64,000 bases of DNA from Paenibacillus agricola (GCF_011440305.1 NZ_JAAOIW010000010.1:186001-250000); one strand, 5' to 3'; positions 15,508-25,084 are shown, counted from the first letter of the stretch. Translations and numbers: made by a program. Notes: generated by a model not told the origin, from the sequence alone.

Positions 15508-18309
15508 ATGAAGCCAATTACCGGAGTTACGGTCAACATAGTTTCGGATGCATCCGACTTAATCGTGTCAAGTGATTCAGCAAGCTGGGCGGTTTCCCAT
15601 TTAACGGAGGTTTTAACGAAAAAGGGTCTTAACGTTTCCGATGCCGATAAAGGCACTGAAGCTGGAGCTAAAACCATCCAAATCCGTGTATGTGGTGCTG
15701 GCTCCGCTGGAGCGCAGCAAGCCGCACAAGCAAGCGGCATCCCGTTGCCGACGGATGCTGAAGCCTTCAGCATCGTCAATGTCGGCGAAGCGATCACCGT
15801 GATTGGAGCCGATGCCAATGGCTTGGTATACGGCTTGCTGGAGCTAGCCGACCGAGTTACTTACAGCGAAGAGCCAGAGGTAACGCTGAGAGCAGTCGAG
15901 TCCTATTCAGAGAAGCCACATAATAAAGTCAGAAGCATTAACCGCTTATATGTGAGCGAAGTGGAGGATAAGCCGTGGTTCTATGACAAAGCGTTCTGGG
16001 ACGAATATTTGACTGAGCTTGCCAGCCAGCGGTTTAACCGGCTCCATCTGGCATTAGGTATGGGCTACGATTACGGGCATAATCCCGATGTCAAAGATAA
16101 TTATTTTTGCTTTGCCTATCCGTATCTGTTGAATGTTCCTGGTTATGATGTGCGTGTTACCGAGCTTCCCGTAGGGGAAATGGAGCGTAATCTTGAGACG
16201 CTTCAATATATCGCCAAAGAAGCCAAGCGCCGCGGCTTTCATTTCCAGCTTGGGATTTGGACGCATGCTTATGTTCAGGAGGACAGCCCCGACTCTAATT
16301 ACAAAATTGCCGGTGTTGATGATTCCAACCATGCGGCATATTGCCGTGACGCTTTGCAATTGCTGCTTGAAACCTGCCCGGACATCGATGGCGTAACCAT
16401 TCGTACGCATTATGAAGGCGGGATTCCTGAGCCGGCCCATCTGTTCTGGGAGGTAGTAATGGCAGGTGTGACCGCTTGCGGCCGTCCTGTAGAAATCGAT
16501 ATGCACACCAAGGGTGTAGACGATCAGATGCTACAGATTTTTCTCGATACGGGCATGCCGATTGTGCTTTCACCTAAATTCTGGGCGGAGCATATGGGTC
16601 TGCCGTACCACCAGGCTGCGATTCGTCCTTGGGAGCTGCCAGTGGCCAAAACCGATCGCCCTGACCTGATGTCCATCACCGCGACTTATAGACGTTTTAC
16701 CCGATATGGCTATGGCGATTATTTAAAAGAGGGCCGCAGCTACGGCGTACTCCACCGCATTTGGCCAGGCACACAAAGAGTGCTGTTGTGGGGCGACCCG
16801 GCCATGGCTGCCGGCTACAGCCGCAGAGGCAGCTTTGGCGGAAGCATCGGCATCGAGCTTTCCGAGCCGCTTGCGTTCAAAGGACGCAAGGGCAGCGGAG
16901 TTGCCGGAGAGCGCGACCCGTACCAGGACATCAGCCTACAGCTGGATGGCCAGGAATGGCGGAAGTATTTATACTACTACCGTCTATGGGGACGGTTATT
17001 ATATAACCCGGACACGCAGCCGGAGGTATGGCAAAGATTGCTACGCCATCAATTTAAGGCAGCAGCGGCGGATTGTGAGCAGGCGCTTGCCCATGCCGGA
17101 CGGATTCTGCCGTTGGTAACTACTGCGCATCTGCCCTCGGCAGCAAACAATGTGTATTGGCCGGAAATTTATACGGACCAGTCCATCGTGTTCACAGGCA
17201 AGCCATCGCCGTACGATTTTGATAGCCCGGCACCAAAAACCTTCGGCGCGGTCAGCCCCTTGGACTCTGCGTTGTTTTATCGGATCGACGACTTTGTCGA
17301 GGATTGCCTGAACAATCAACGCAACGGTCGAATCTCTCCTCTTGAGGTAGCAGACCGCCTGACGAAGCTGGCCGAAACAGCCGAGCAGTACCTAATCGCT
17401 TCTGCGTCGCTGATTGAGGACGCAGCAGACAGCAGCTACCGCCGCCTGGCGGTCGATGTGGCTGTGCAAGCGGGACTGGGCAAGTTTTTCGCGCATAAGA
17501 TGCGCTCCGCTGTTGCATACTCGTGGCACGAGCGGACGGGCAGCCAGGAACGGCTTGCCGAAGCATTGGACAGCTACCGCTTGGCGAAAGCCGCTTGGGA
17601 GCAGATTGTTGCCGACACCCAAGGCGTATACCGCGACCAGCAGGCATATGGCTACTTGGCGCTAATGCGTGGTAGCTGGGCGGATCGACTAGAGCTCATC
17701 GAAGAGCATATCGGCTTGATGGAGCAGGTCTATGCGAATGCTCAAGCAGGTGCGGAGCCTGCGGGTACTGAGGTAGCGGCTGGCGGAGCCAACGAAAGCG
17801 TGGGAACACATGCGCATGCATCGGGTGCAGCAAGCAGCCCATCCGCGATTGTATCGCCGGAGGAATTTATACCAGCCGCCGCTTCTATCCAGGAAGAGGA
17901 GTCTAAAACCGCCGTAAAAGGCGATTACCCGAATGCGCTATCTTATGCGGATATTTTCCCGTCAGCTCATGGCGCATCGGATCGCGCTACATTAAGCCAT
18001 AAATCGCCGCAGTTTTTCCGCAGAGGTGATTCGGTAGAGATTCGTGCAAAGCTGTCCGGGTTGTCTGAAGGCGTGGTCGTTAAGCTGCTATATCGCCAAG
18101 TCCATCAGGCAAAAGCCTATGAGACTGTGGAAATGTCCAGCAACGGAAGCGAGCTTACCGCAACAATTCCTGGTGTATATACCGATTCGGTGTACCCGCT
18201 CGCCTATTATTTTGAGTTACACAACAGCCAGGGGCAAGCATGGCTTGCTCCCGGATTCGATGCAGACCTATCCAATCAGCCTTATTATGACATTCGCCAG
18301 CAGGTCTAA
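15508..18309 (+). CDS. Large glycoside hydrolase-like protein (GH67/GH20-type N-terminal domain plus TIM barrel)
   Basis: About 933 residues with no signal peptide. The first ~130 residues resemble the alpha/beta domain that precedes GH20 and GH67 barrels (FSIVNVGEAITVIGADANG, then LVYGLLELADRV). A TIM-barrel-like section follows, with RFNRLHLALGMGYDYGHN, LGIWTHAY, DGVTIRTHYEGGIPE and VEIDMHTKG. The mid-to-C-terminal part is helical. After an Ala/Gly/Ser-rich, low-complexity patch near 740-790 comes a beta domain (RRGDSVEIRAKLSGL onward). HYEGG and EIDMH look like catalytic-site strands, but I cannot assign a family. Start ATG 15508 or GTG 15505; AAAGGAGA precedes both. Likely acts on the same imported oligosaccharide as its neighbours. 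Confidence 0.72.
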   Translation: MKPITGVTVNIVSDASDLIVSSDSASWAVSHLTEVLTKKGLNVSDADKGTEAGAKTIQIRVCGAGSAGAQQAAQASGIPLPTDAEAFSIVNVGEAITVIGADANGLVYGLLELADRVTYSEEPEVTLRAVESYSEKPHNKVRSINRLYVSEVEDKPWFYDKAFWDEYLTELASQRFNRLHLALGMGYDYGHNPDVKDNYFCFAYPYLLNVPGYDVRVTELPVGEMERNLETLQYIAKEAKRRGFHFQLGIWTHAYVQEDSPDSNYKIAGVDDSNHAAYCRDALQLLLETCPDIDGVTIRTHYEGGIPEPAHLFWEVVMAGVTACGRPVEIDMHTKGVDDQMLQIFLDTGMPIVLSPKFWAEHMGLPYHQAAIRPWELPVAKTDRPDLMSITATYRRFTRYGYGDYLKEGRSYGVLHRIWPGTQRVLLWGDPAMAAGYSRRGSFGGSIGIELSEPLAFKGRKGSGVAGERDPYQDISLQLDGQEWRKYLYYYRLWGRLLYNPDTQPEVWQRLLRHQFKAAAADCEQALAHAGRILPLVTTAHLPSAANNVYWPEIYTDQSIVFTGKPSPYDFDSPAPKTFGAVSPLDSALFYRIDDFVEDCLNNQRNGRISPLEVADRLTKLAETAEQYLIASASLIEDAADSSYRRLAVDVAVQAGLGKFFAHKMRSAVAYSWHERTGSQERLAEALDSYRLAKAAWEQIVADTQGVYRDQQAYGYLALMRGSWADRLELIEEHIGLMEQVYANAQAGAEPAGTEVAAGGANESVGTHAHASGAASSPSAIVSPEEFIPAAASIQEEESKTAVKGDYPNALSYADIFPSAHGASDRATLSHKSPQFFRRGDSVEIRAKLSGLSEGVVVKLLYRQVHQAKAYETVEMSSNGSELTATIPGVYTDSVYPLAYYFELHNSQGQAWLAPGFDADLSNQPYYDIRQQV

Positions 18310-18320
18310 TAATACTTCTC

Positions 18321-18382
18321 AAATAGCCGCTGCTACAGCGTGAAGTGAGGTTAACCCCACCCCATTTCACGTGGCGGCTTAT
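18321..18382 (+). terminator. Intra-operon long hairpin
   Basis: AATAGCCGC and GCGTGAAGTGAGG on the left pair with CCATTTCACGT and GGCGGCTTATT on the right around a TTAACC loop. It lies between the large hydrolase gene and the first permease. There is little T run, so attenuation or mRNA processing is more likely than full termination. Confidence 0.65.
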
Positions 18383-18414
18383 TCTGGGGTGATGAATCGA
18401 AAAGAGGTGTAAAT

Positions 18415-19386
18415 ATGCAGGAGCCTAATGCAGTGGCTAACTTAAAACTAACCAGAAAAAATCAACGCGCAGCCAGATTTTGGCCTCGGCTCGGAAATCG
18501 CATGCTGCAATACAGGTATATGTACTTGCTTGCTTTACCAGGTGTCCTGTATTTTATTATTTTTAAATTTGTCCCGATGTGGGGCCTGCTTATCGCATTC
18601 AAGGACTATAATCCGTTCAGCGGATTTTGGGGCAGCCCGTGGGTCGGAGGCAAGCATTTTACGGAGCTATTTTCCGATAATTACTTTTATGTGATGCTGC
18701 GCAATACATTCGGAATCAACCTGATTGGGCTGGTGTTCATGTTCCCGCTCCCGATTGTACTTGCGCTTATGCTCAACGAAGTCCGGCATGAAACCTTTAA
18801 ACGGATTAATCAATCCGTCGTGTATTTGCCCCATTTTCTGTCATGGGTCGTTGTGGCGAGTATGACCTTTTTCATCCTGTCCACAGATGTGGGAATCATT
18901 AACAAGCTCATTACCGGCTCAGGTCGTGAAAGTGTAGCTTTCCTGACGAATCCAAACTATTTCTGGGCGATGATCACCGCACAAAATATGTGGAAGGAAG
19001 CAGGCTGGGGCACCATTATTTTTCTTGCGGCAATGGCAGGTGTTGATCCACAGCGTTATGAAGCAGCAGTAGTAGATGGAGCCTCACGCTGGCGGCAAAT
19101 TTGGCATATCACGATTCCAGCGATTCGTCCGACAATTATTATTTTGCTGATCCTGAGATTGGGCCATATGGTGGATGTCGGCTTTGAGCAAATCCTGCTG
19201 ATGCAGAACCCTTTAGTGCTGTCGGTGTCCGAGGTGTTTGATACGTATGCGTACACACATGGGATTCTCAAAGGGCAGATTAGCGCAGGTGTCACGGTAG
19301 GGATGTTTAAAGGGGTCGTAGGCCTTGTGCTTGTGATGGCTTCCAATTATGTAGTCAAAAAAATGGGCCAAGAAGGCATCTATTGA
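18415..19386 (+). CDS. Sugar ABC transporter permease, LplB-like, locus A
   Basis: Six-helix inner membrane permease of the CUT1 family. The N-terminal 35 residues are cytoplasmic; the first helix is about 38-60 (LALPGVLYFIIFKFVPMWG). The EAA loop EAAVVDGASRWRQIWHITIP, near residue 225, docks an ATPase. 323 residues, normal for LplB proteins. It pairs with the next gene and the lipoprotein at 10393. No ATPase is encoded here, so a shared one (MsmX/MsmK type) elsewhere in the genome is expected. Confidence 0.9.
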   Translation: MQEPNAVANLKLTRKNQRAARFWPRLGNRMLQYRYMYLLALPGVLYFIIFKFVPMWGLLIAFKDYNPFSGFWGSPWVGGKHFTELFSDNYFYVMLRNTFGINLIGLVFMFPLPIVLALMLNEVRHETFKRINQSVVYLPHFLSWVVVASMTFFILSTDVGIINKLITGSGRESVAFLTNPNYFWAMITAQNMWKEAGWGTIIFLAAMAGVDPQRYEAAVVDGASRWRQIWHITIPAIRPTIIILLILRLGHMVDVGFEQILLMQNPLVLSVSEVFDTYAYTHGILKGQISAGVTVGMFKGVVGLVLVMASNYVVKKMGQEGIY

Positions 19387-19402
19387 GGGGAGGATAACGG
19401 CT

Positions 19403-20284
19403 ATGAGCTTTGTTGCCAGTAAAAAGCTGACCCCATTCGATTGGGTGAACTACATGTTGCTGGGGTTGATATCGGTCGTTTGTATATTTCCGTTTTTGTA
19501 TGTATTTAGCGTATCCTTTACCGATCCCAAGGTTTATGTTCCCTTGCAATTTTATATCTTTCCTGAAAAATGGTCCCTGATCGCGTACAAATATATTTTA
19601 TCGACCAATAGCTTCCTCAACTCCTTAAAAAGCACAGCTTTTATTACGGTTGTGGGTACGGTGCTTAATATCATCGTATCCTTCTCGATGGCGTATGCCT
19701 TAACGAAAAAAGGGATGCCAGGTCGCGGTATAATGATGAGTGCGGTTATTTTTACTTTGGTTTTTAATGCGGGAATTGTGCCGAGTTATATTTTAATTAA
19801 GGAATTAGGGCTGCTTAATTCGTATTGGTCGCTGATTTGGTCAGGGCTGACGAGCGCATGGAGCTTAATTGTAATCAAAAGCTTTCTGGAATCGCTGCCC
19901 TCGGAGCTTGAGGATTCGGCACGGATTGATGGCTGCTCCGATCTTGGGGTGTTTCTGCGGATTGTCATCCCACTTTCAATGCCGGCGATTGCGGCGTTTA
20001 CGTTGTTTTTCGCGGTTACGCATTGGAATACGTATTTTAACGCGTTGATCTATATATCGGATTCGAAAAAATGGACCCTGCAGGTGCTAGTCAAAACGCT
20101 CGTAATTGACTCCGATTCCAATGGTGTCGGTCAAGCGGGCGCAGGTGGAGATGACCGGACGTTACCGCAGGAAACGATCCGGATGGCAGCGATCATGCTG
20201 TCGATGGCACCGATCCTTGTCATTTACCCGTTCCTGCAAAAGCATTTTGCCAAAGGTGTTATGTTGGGTTCGGTTAAAGGATAG
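19403..20284 (+). CDS. Sugar ABC transporter permease, YtcP-like, locus A
   Basis: Second permease of the heterodimer. Six predicted helices, EAA loop EDSARIDGCSDLGVFLRIVI near residues 172-191, and the family's closing sequence KHFAKGVMLGSVKG. 293 residues, exactly the length of its locus B counterpart at 37246. Starts 16 bp after the preceding gene with GAGGGGAGG upstream. A terminator follows within 100 bp, so this is the last gene of the locus A operon. Confidence 0.9.
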   Translation: MSFVASKKLTPFDWVNYMLLGLISVVCIFPFLYVFSVSFTDPKVYVPLQFYIFPEKWSLIAYKYILSTNSFLNSLKSTAFITVVGTVLNIIVSFSMAYALTKKGMPGRGIMMSAVIFTLVFNAGIVPSYILIKELGLLNSYWSLIWSGLTSAWSLIVIKSFLESLPSELEDSARIDGCSDLGVFLRIVIPLSMPAIAAFTLFFAVTHWNTYFNALIYISDSKKWTLQVLVKTLVIDSDSNGVGQAGAGGDDRTLPQETIRMAAIMLSMAPILVIYPFLQKHFAKGVMLGSVKG

Positions 20285-20353
20285 CACATTCATCTGGTCA
20301 TCTGATGTTTATTCTTCCTTGGTGGGCACAAAACGAATATTATGCTGAAGAAT

Positions 20354-20383
20354 GTAGGAATCTGCAAATTCCTGCGTTTTTTT
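20354..20383 (+). terminator. Terminator of the locus A operon
   Basis: GTAGGAAT and ATTCCTGC form an 8-bp stem around CTGCAA, followed by GTTTTTTT. Clear rho-independent form. Confidence 0.9.
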
Positions 20384-20516
20384 GTGTTCTCATGACCTAG
20401 TTTTGATCTTTATTTGAAGGTCTGTTCAAGAGTGTTATGGTACTCTTAAAGAAGAGAATTTCTAGTGAATAAACAGTGTTAGTCTAGAAGTTGAAAAGAA
20501 AAATGGAGGCATCAAG

Positions 20517-23500
20517 ATGAAACAAACGTTCAAGAAATCTTTATTATTATTGCTAACATTATTATTAATGAGCTCACTGTCTATGCAACATGCATTTGCT
20601 TTTACTGATGTATCCTTCACAGCTTTAAGCATTACCTACCATAATGGAGAGGTGTATGCAGCTGGCACTGGCACTCCTAAAGGAATTATTAAAATTGCGG
20701 ATAATGGAACCCCATCAAGTATTGTAACGGATACCCCATATAATTCACTCGCAAGTTTTGATTTTGATTCAAGCGGCAATTTGTATTACATATTAGATAA
20801 TCTGAGTGGAACTGTCCATGATATTTATAAAATTTCGAATAGTAATTTAACCTCTGGAGCCTTTTCTGTGTCAGGAAATCCATCCCAGGTTACGACCCTT
20901 TTAACTGGAAGCAGCACTCCGAGCACCGGCCAGCTTTACGGATTGGCTATTCAACCCCAAACAGGAGATTTATATTTTGGGGGATATAATACTAAAAAAA
21001 TCTATAAAATTTTAAGCAGTGATTTAAGTGGTTCCACCCTATCGATAACGGATACTACTAAAGTTCATGAAGTATTAGGAACTTGGACATCTATTGTTGG
21101 CGACTTAGCATTTGATTCTTTGGGAAATTTATACTTTAACGATTTTGGTAGTACCAAAATCAATAAAGTTTTAGCAGCGGACCTGAGTGATAATAATACC
21201 ATTGATACCCCTACAGTTTTTTTAACGCTAACAGGTGTGGCTTTATATGGAATAACCTTTAATTCGCAAGATCGGCTATACTATTCGAACCTTAGTAAGT
21301 TAAGGCTATATGATGCTGCACCTGTGGCAAGTAATGTGTCGATTACAGGAACCGCATGGATAGGAAATACACTCACAGGCTCTTATTCATATAGCGATAT
21401 GGAGAGTGATGCGGAAGGCGCTACTGCTTTTAAATGGTACCGTGCAGATGATTCAACAGGTACTAATAAAGCGGCGATACCAAGCGCAACAAGTCAATCC
21501 TATACAATAACCCAAAGTGACAACGGGAAGTTTATCGGTTTTTCTGTTAAGCCAGCCTCAACAAATGGTACGGTAGGTACGGAAGCTTTTAGTGCCTATA
21601 AAGCCCCCGTTCTGCTTTCTAGTAATGCGGAATTGAGTAGTTTAACGCTCTCTAGCGGTCCTCTGTCTACAACGTTTGATAAACTTACGACATCCTACAC
21701 GTCAAGTGTTGCGAATAGTGTATCAACCTTAACGGTGACGGCGGTCGTCTATGATGCCAACTCTACGATGGCTATGCGCGTTTATGACAGCAGCAATCAG
21801 CTACTCAGTGGCTATCCGGTCAGCCTGACGAGCGCAGCGGCGTCCTCGGCGATCCCGCTGAGTGTGGGCAGTAGCCGTATTGAGGTGACGGTTACCGCAC
21901 AGGATGGCACCACAACGAAGATGTACACGGTGAATGTAACGCGTGCAGCGGGAGCAGCCAGCACTGTGACATATAACGGCAACAGCCATACGGGAGGAAG
22001 CGTTCCAATCGATATTGGCACCTATGAACAAGGGGTTGCCGTATCAGTCTATGGGAATACGGGAGGCCTTAGCAAGACAGGCTACACATTCGCAGGGTGG
22101 AATACCGCAGCTGATGGGACTGGAACCAGCTATGCGGCAGCATCAACGTTCAATATGGGATCAGCCAATGTTGAACTGTATGCCCAGTGGATACAAGGGA
22201 CGCTAACCAATATTGCGGAACTGAGCCAACTAACACTCAGTGAAGTAACGCTAGACCCTGTTTTTGCAAAGAGTACGACGGCCTATGCAGCTATCGTACC
22301 CAATTTTATGAATACGACTACCGTGACCGCATCCGTGTATGATAGCTCCGGGCTTGCATTACTACAAATCAACGGAACGACTGTGGCAAGTGGCCAGGCT
22401 AGCGCACCAATCAGCCTGAATGTGGGGCAGAATACGATTCAGGTGGAGGTTACGGCACCTGATGGAGTTACGAAGAAGCTGTACACAGTGACGGTCTCAC
22501 GGCTACGCTCGAACTCCTCTAGTCCCAGCACATCGACTACTGCAAGTCCAGATTCAAATACTGGCTTCCGTGTGTTTGTCAACGGTCAGCCCCAGGACCA
22601 GATAGCAACAGGAACCGCCTCGACTATCGATGGCCAGACCGTCATGACGGCCAAGGTGGATAAAGTCAAACTGGAAGAGCAGCTCGCCAAGGAGGGGAAC
22701 GGAGCTACTGTTGTCATACCGGTAACAGCTAATGTCGGCAAGGTCTCCGCGTTATTGACCGGGGATGCTGTAAAATTGATGGAAAACAAACAGGCTGTGT
22801 TGGTTATCCAAACGGTAAATGGGAATTACGAGCTGCCGGCATCCGAGCTTTTGATCGACCGTTTATCTAACCTGCTTGGTGAGCAAGTGAAGCTATCAGA
22901 TATTGTTGTACAGGTTGACATCGGCAAGAGTGACGCTGCTAAGGTCACACTGATGCAAAATTTGGGGGAGGAAGGTGGATATTCCGTCGTAGTGGCTCCG
23001 GTCGATTTTACTGTGACTGCATCGTATAACGGTAAAACAGTGACTATAGATAAGTTTTCTTCCTATGTGCTGCGAGAGATACCGCTTCCTGATGGTGTGG
23101 ATGCAAGTAAAATCACGACCGCAATCGTATTGGAGCCCGACGGAACGGTCCGACATGTCCCTACGTATGTAACGGTGCGTGACGGGAGAAGTTTTGCGGT
23201 TATTAACAGCTTAACAAACAGCACCTACTCGGTGATTTGGCATCCAATGACGTTTACGGATGTAAGGGGACATTGGTCCCAAGACATCGTAAACGAAATG
23301 GCATCGCGGATGGTTGTAACGGGAGCCGACTCGAACCACTATAAGCCGGATGCTGCAATCACCCGGGCGGAGTTTGCGGCGATTACCGTAAGAGGGCTAG
23401 GCTTGGCAGATAACGGAAAAGCAACAGCATTTACGGATGTAATGGCAAGCGAATGGTACGTAGGTGCAGTGGCGAAAGCCAAGGAGTACGCGATCATCGA

Positions 23501-23819
23501 AGGCTACGAGGATGGTACATTCCGCCCATCCCAAACGATTACACGCCAAGAAGCGATGGTGATGATCGCGCGGGCGATGAAGCTAGCAGGATTGGAAACC
23601 AACGTCAATAGTGCAGAGCAGGAATCGGTGCTAGCCGGATTTGCCGACAACAAGTCGATTGGCGGATGGGCCAGACAGGCGATCGCGGCTACTGTGAAGA
23701 ACCAGTTGGTTAATGGCTTAGAATCTGGCTTGATGCCCACTAGCAATATCACCAGAGCCGAGACGGCAGCCATCATTCAGCGGATGCTGAAAACAGCTGG
23801 AGTCATACAAGCCAAGTAA
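20517..23819 (+). CDS. Secreted SLH-domain surface protein with propeller-like and cadherin-like repeats
   Basis: 1100-residue cell-surface protein held to the wall polymer by three C-terminal SLH repeats (about 910-1095; ITRAEFAA and ITRQEAMV type motifs). A signal peptide ends near HAFA (residue 29). In order: a repeat-rich NHL/propeller-like region to about 270, an Ig-like domain, a cadherin-like beta-sandwich (about 370-475), an InlB/Listeria-Bacteroides-type repeat (YTFAGWNTAADG, about 480-560), a second cadherin-like domain to 660, and a module of about 220 residues just before SLH. That module also occurs in the protein at 48406. GGAGG lies before the ATG. Role in adhesion or S-layer is inferred from domains only. 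Confidence 0.88.
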   Translation: MKQTFKKSLLLLLTLLLMSSLSMQHAFAFTDVSFTALSITYHNGEVYAAGTGTPKGIIKIADNGTPSSIVTDTPYNSLASFDFDSSGNLYYILDNLSGTVHDIYKISNSNLTSGAFSVSGNPSQVTTLLTGSSTPSTGQLYGLAIQPQTGDLYFGGYNTKKIYKILSSDLSGSTLSITDTTKVHEVLGTWTSIVGDLAFDSLGNLYFNDFGSTKINKVLAADLSDNNTIDTPTVFLTLTGVALYGITFNSQDRLYYSNLSKLRLYDAAPVASNVSITGTAWIGNTLTGSYSYSDMESDAEGATAFKWYRADDSTGTNKAAIPSATSQSYTITQSDNGKFIGFSVKPASTNGTVGTEAFSAYKAPVLLSSNAELSSLTLSSGPLSTTFDKLTTSYTSSVANSVSTLTVTAVVYDANSTMAMRVYDSSNQLLSGYPVSLTSAAASSAIPLSVGSSRIEVTVTAQDGTTTKMYTVNVTRAAGAASTVTYNGNSHTGGSVPIDIGTYEQGVAVSVYGNTGGLSKTGYTFAGWNTAADGTGTSYAAASTFNMGSANVELYAQWIQGTLTNIAELSQLTLSEVTLDPVFAKSTTAYAAIVPNFMNTTTVTASVYDSSGLALLQINGTTVASGQASAPISLNVGQNTIQVEVTAPDGVTKKLYTVTVSRLRSNSSSPSTSTTASPDSNTGFRVFVNGQPQDQIATGTASTIDGQTVMTAKVDKVKLEEQLAKEGNGATVVIPVTANVGKVSALLTGDAVKLMENKQAVLVIQTVNGNYELPASELLIDRLSNLLGEQVKLSDIVVQVDIGKSDAAKVTLMQNLGEEGGYSVVVAPVDFTVTASYNGKTVTIDKFSSYVLREIPLPDGVDASKITTAIVLEPDGTVRHVPTYVTVRDGRSFAVINSLTNSTYSVIWHPMTFTDVRGHWSQDIVNEMASRMVVTGADSNHYKPDAAITRAEFAAITVRGLGLADNGKATAFTDVMASEWYVGAVAKAKEYAIIEGYEDGTFRPSQTITRQEAMVMIARAMKLAGLETNVNSAEQESVLAGFADNKSIGGWARQAIAATVKNQLVNGLESGLMPTSNITRAETAAIIQRMLKTAGVIQAK

Positions 23820-23869
23820 GTAAATGCTGTAAACCTATTCAAGCCTAGGTGCTTTATTCAAATATCCAT

Positions 23870-23904
23870 GCGGAACAGAGGATAAAGTGCAGCCCCTGCT
23901 CCGC
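23870..23904. terminator. Candidate bidirectional hairpin between convergent genes
   Basis: GCGGAACAGAGG and CCCCTGCTCCGC form a GC-rich imperfect stem between the SLH gene and the minus-strand gene at 23975. No clear T run on either side. Confidence 0.4.
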
Positions 23905-23974
23905 AATAACCGTAACTCTTTTTGAATACATGTGCATCGCGTTTGCTTTGTCGAACAGGCTCCAACAAACAGCT

Positions 23975-24295
23975 CTACCCGCCGAAGGCATCGCGGAATG
24001 CTTTGGACAATACCGCAGGGTCCACGTCCCATAGCTCTGCTATTTCGGGACCAATATGCTCATCCCACCAATCGGAGAGCAGGCGGCGGTTGCTGCCATT
24101 GGCCACGATCCATGGTAAATTCAACAGCACTTTTTTGTAATAAAGCTCATCAGCCTGCTTTACCAGCTCGGGTGCGATCCATTGCCCGAGCTTTTTGCGT
24201 GTTCGGAACAGCTCACGGCTGCAGGAGCGTCTTATTTTGCGCGCGGTTGGATATTCCTGGTCATGCTTTACATTATGGCTACCTGGGTTGGGCAT
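23975..24295 (-). CDS. Small conserved-looking protein of unknown function
   Basis: 106 residues, rich in Arg/Lys at the N-terminus (ARKIRRSCSRELFRTRKKLG) and in Trp toward the end (LPWIVANGSNRRLLSDWWDE, then GPEIAELWDVD). AAGGAGGGG lies just upstream on the minus strand, and its reading frame is more protein-like than the overlapping plus-strand frames. I do not recognise a named domain. It is convergent with the SLH gene and divergent from the DedA gene. A nucleic-acid-binding role is only a guess from the basic start. Confidence 0.72.
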   Translation of the reverse strand: MPNPGSHNVKHDQEYPTARKIRRSCSRELFRTRKKLGQWIAPELVKQADELYYKKVLLNLPWIVANGSNRRLLSDWWDEHIGPEIAELWDVDPAVLSKAFRDAFGG

Positions 24296-24475
24296 ACGAA
24301 TCCCCTCCTTCCCTTAATGGGATATGTTAGGATATGCGGGCAAGGCCACAGGCGAACCTGTCCCGCTCGAAAATCGCTTTTGGTGAAGCTGGTTGGAGCG
24401 GTAGATGTATGTTAAAATAGACTTGGTTTAAAAGGCGGGATGTCTCGGAATAAAAGAGGAAGAGGCTGGACAAAG

Positions 24476-25084
24476 ATGTTAACAGAATTGGTTCACAGCG
24501 CTTTAGTATTTATTGAAAGTCTAGGGGTTTGGGGGATTTTAATAGGATTGATGCTTGAGGTCATCCCAAGCGAGCTTGTTCTTTCGTTCGGCGGCTATTT
24601 GGTTTCGCAGGGTAAGGTGTCTTTCTTCGGCGCTGTCGTGTTCGGAACGCTTGGCTGCGTCCTGCAGCAGGTTATTCTTTACTGGCTTGGCAGATATGGA
24701 GGTCGTCCCTTTGTCGAGAAATACGGCAAATATTTAATGCTGAAAAAGCATTACCTGGCTATTGCCGAAAGATGGTTCGACCAGTATGGACCGATGATGG
24801 TTTTTGCTGCAAGATTTGTTCCTGTTGTCCGCCAAGCTATTTCCATTCCAGCTGGGCTGGCAAAGATGCCGATGCTCCATTTTCTTTTTTACACTACCCT
24901 TGGAACGATTCCTTGGGCGATCCTGTTCGTATATTTAGGACGGGCGCTTGGCTCCAATTGGGAACAAATTGATCAAATGGCGGCACCTTACATGAGACCC
25001 CTGATTTTTTCAGCCGTTGTTCTTGCTTTGCTCTATATTATTTATAAGGTTTTAAAAAGCAGACGCAGGCGCCAAAGGAGATAA
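24476..25084 (+). CDS. DedA family membrane protein
   Basis: About 202 residues with several hydrophobic helices and the DedA/SNARE-associated family signatures: EVIPSELVLSFGGYLVSQG near residue 25, FGTLGCVLQQVILYWLGRYGG, and FAARFVPVVRQAISIPAGLA. DedA proteins act as undecaprenyl-phosphate or phospholipid transporters and help keep the membrane potential. A Lys/Arg-rich tail ends the protein. The ATG at 24476 is preferred for its AGAGGAAGAGG site; an in-frame ATG at 24440 would add 12 residues. Confidence 0.88.
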   Translation: MLTELVHSALVFIESLGVWGILIGLMLEVIPSELVLSFGGYLVSQGKVSFFGAVVFGTLGCVLQQVILYWLGRYGGRPFVEKYGKYLMLKKHYLAIAERWFDQYGPMMVFAARFVPVVRQAISIPAGLAKMPMLHFLFYTTLGTIPWAILFVYLGRALGSNWEQIDQMAAPYMRPLIFSAVVLALLYIIYKVLKSRRRRQRR

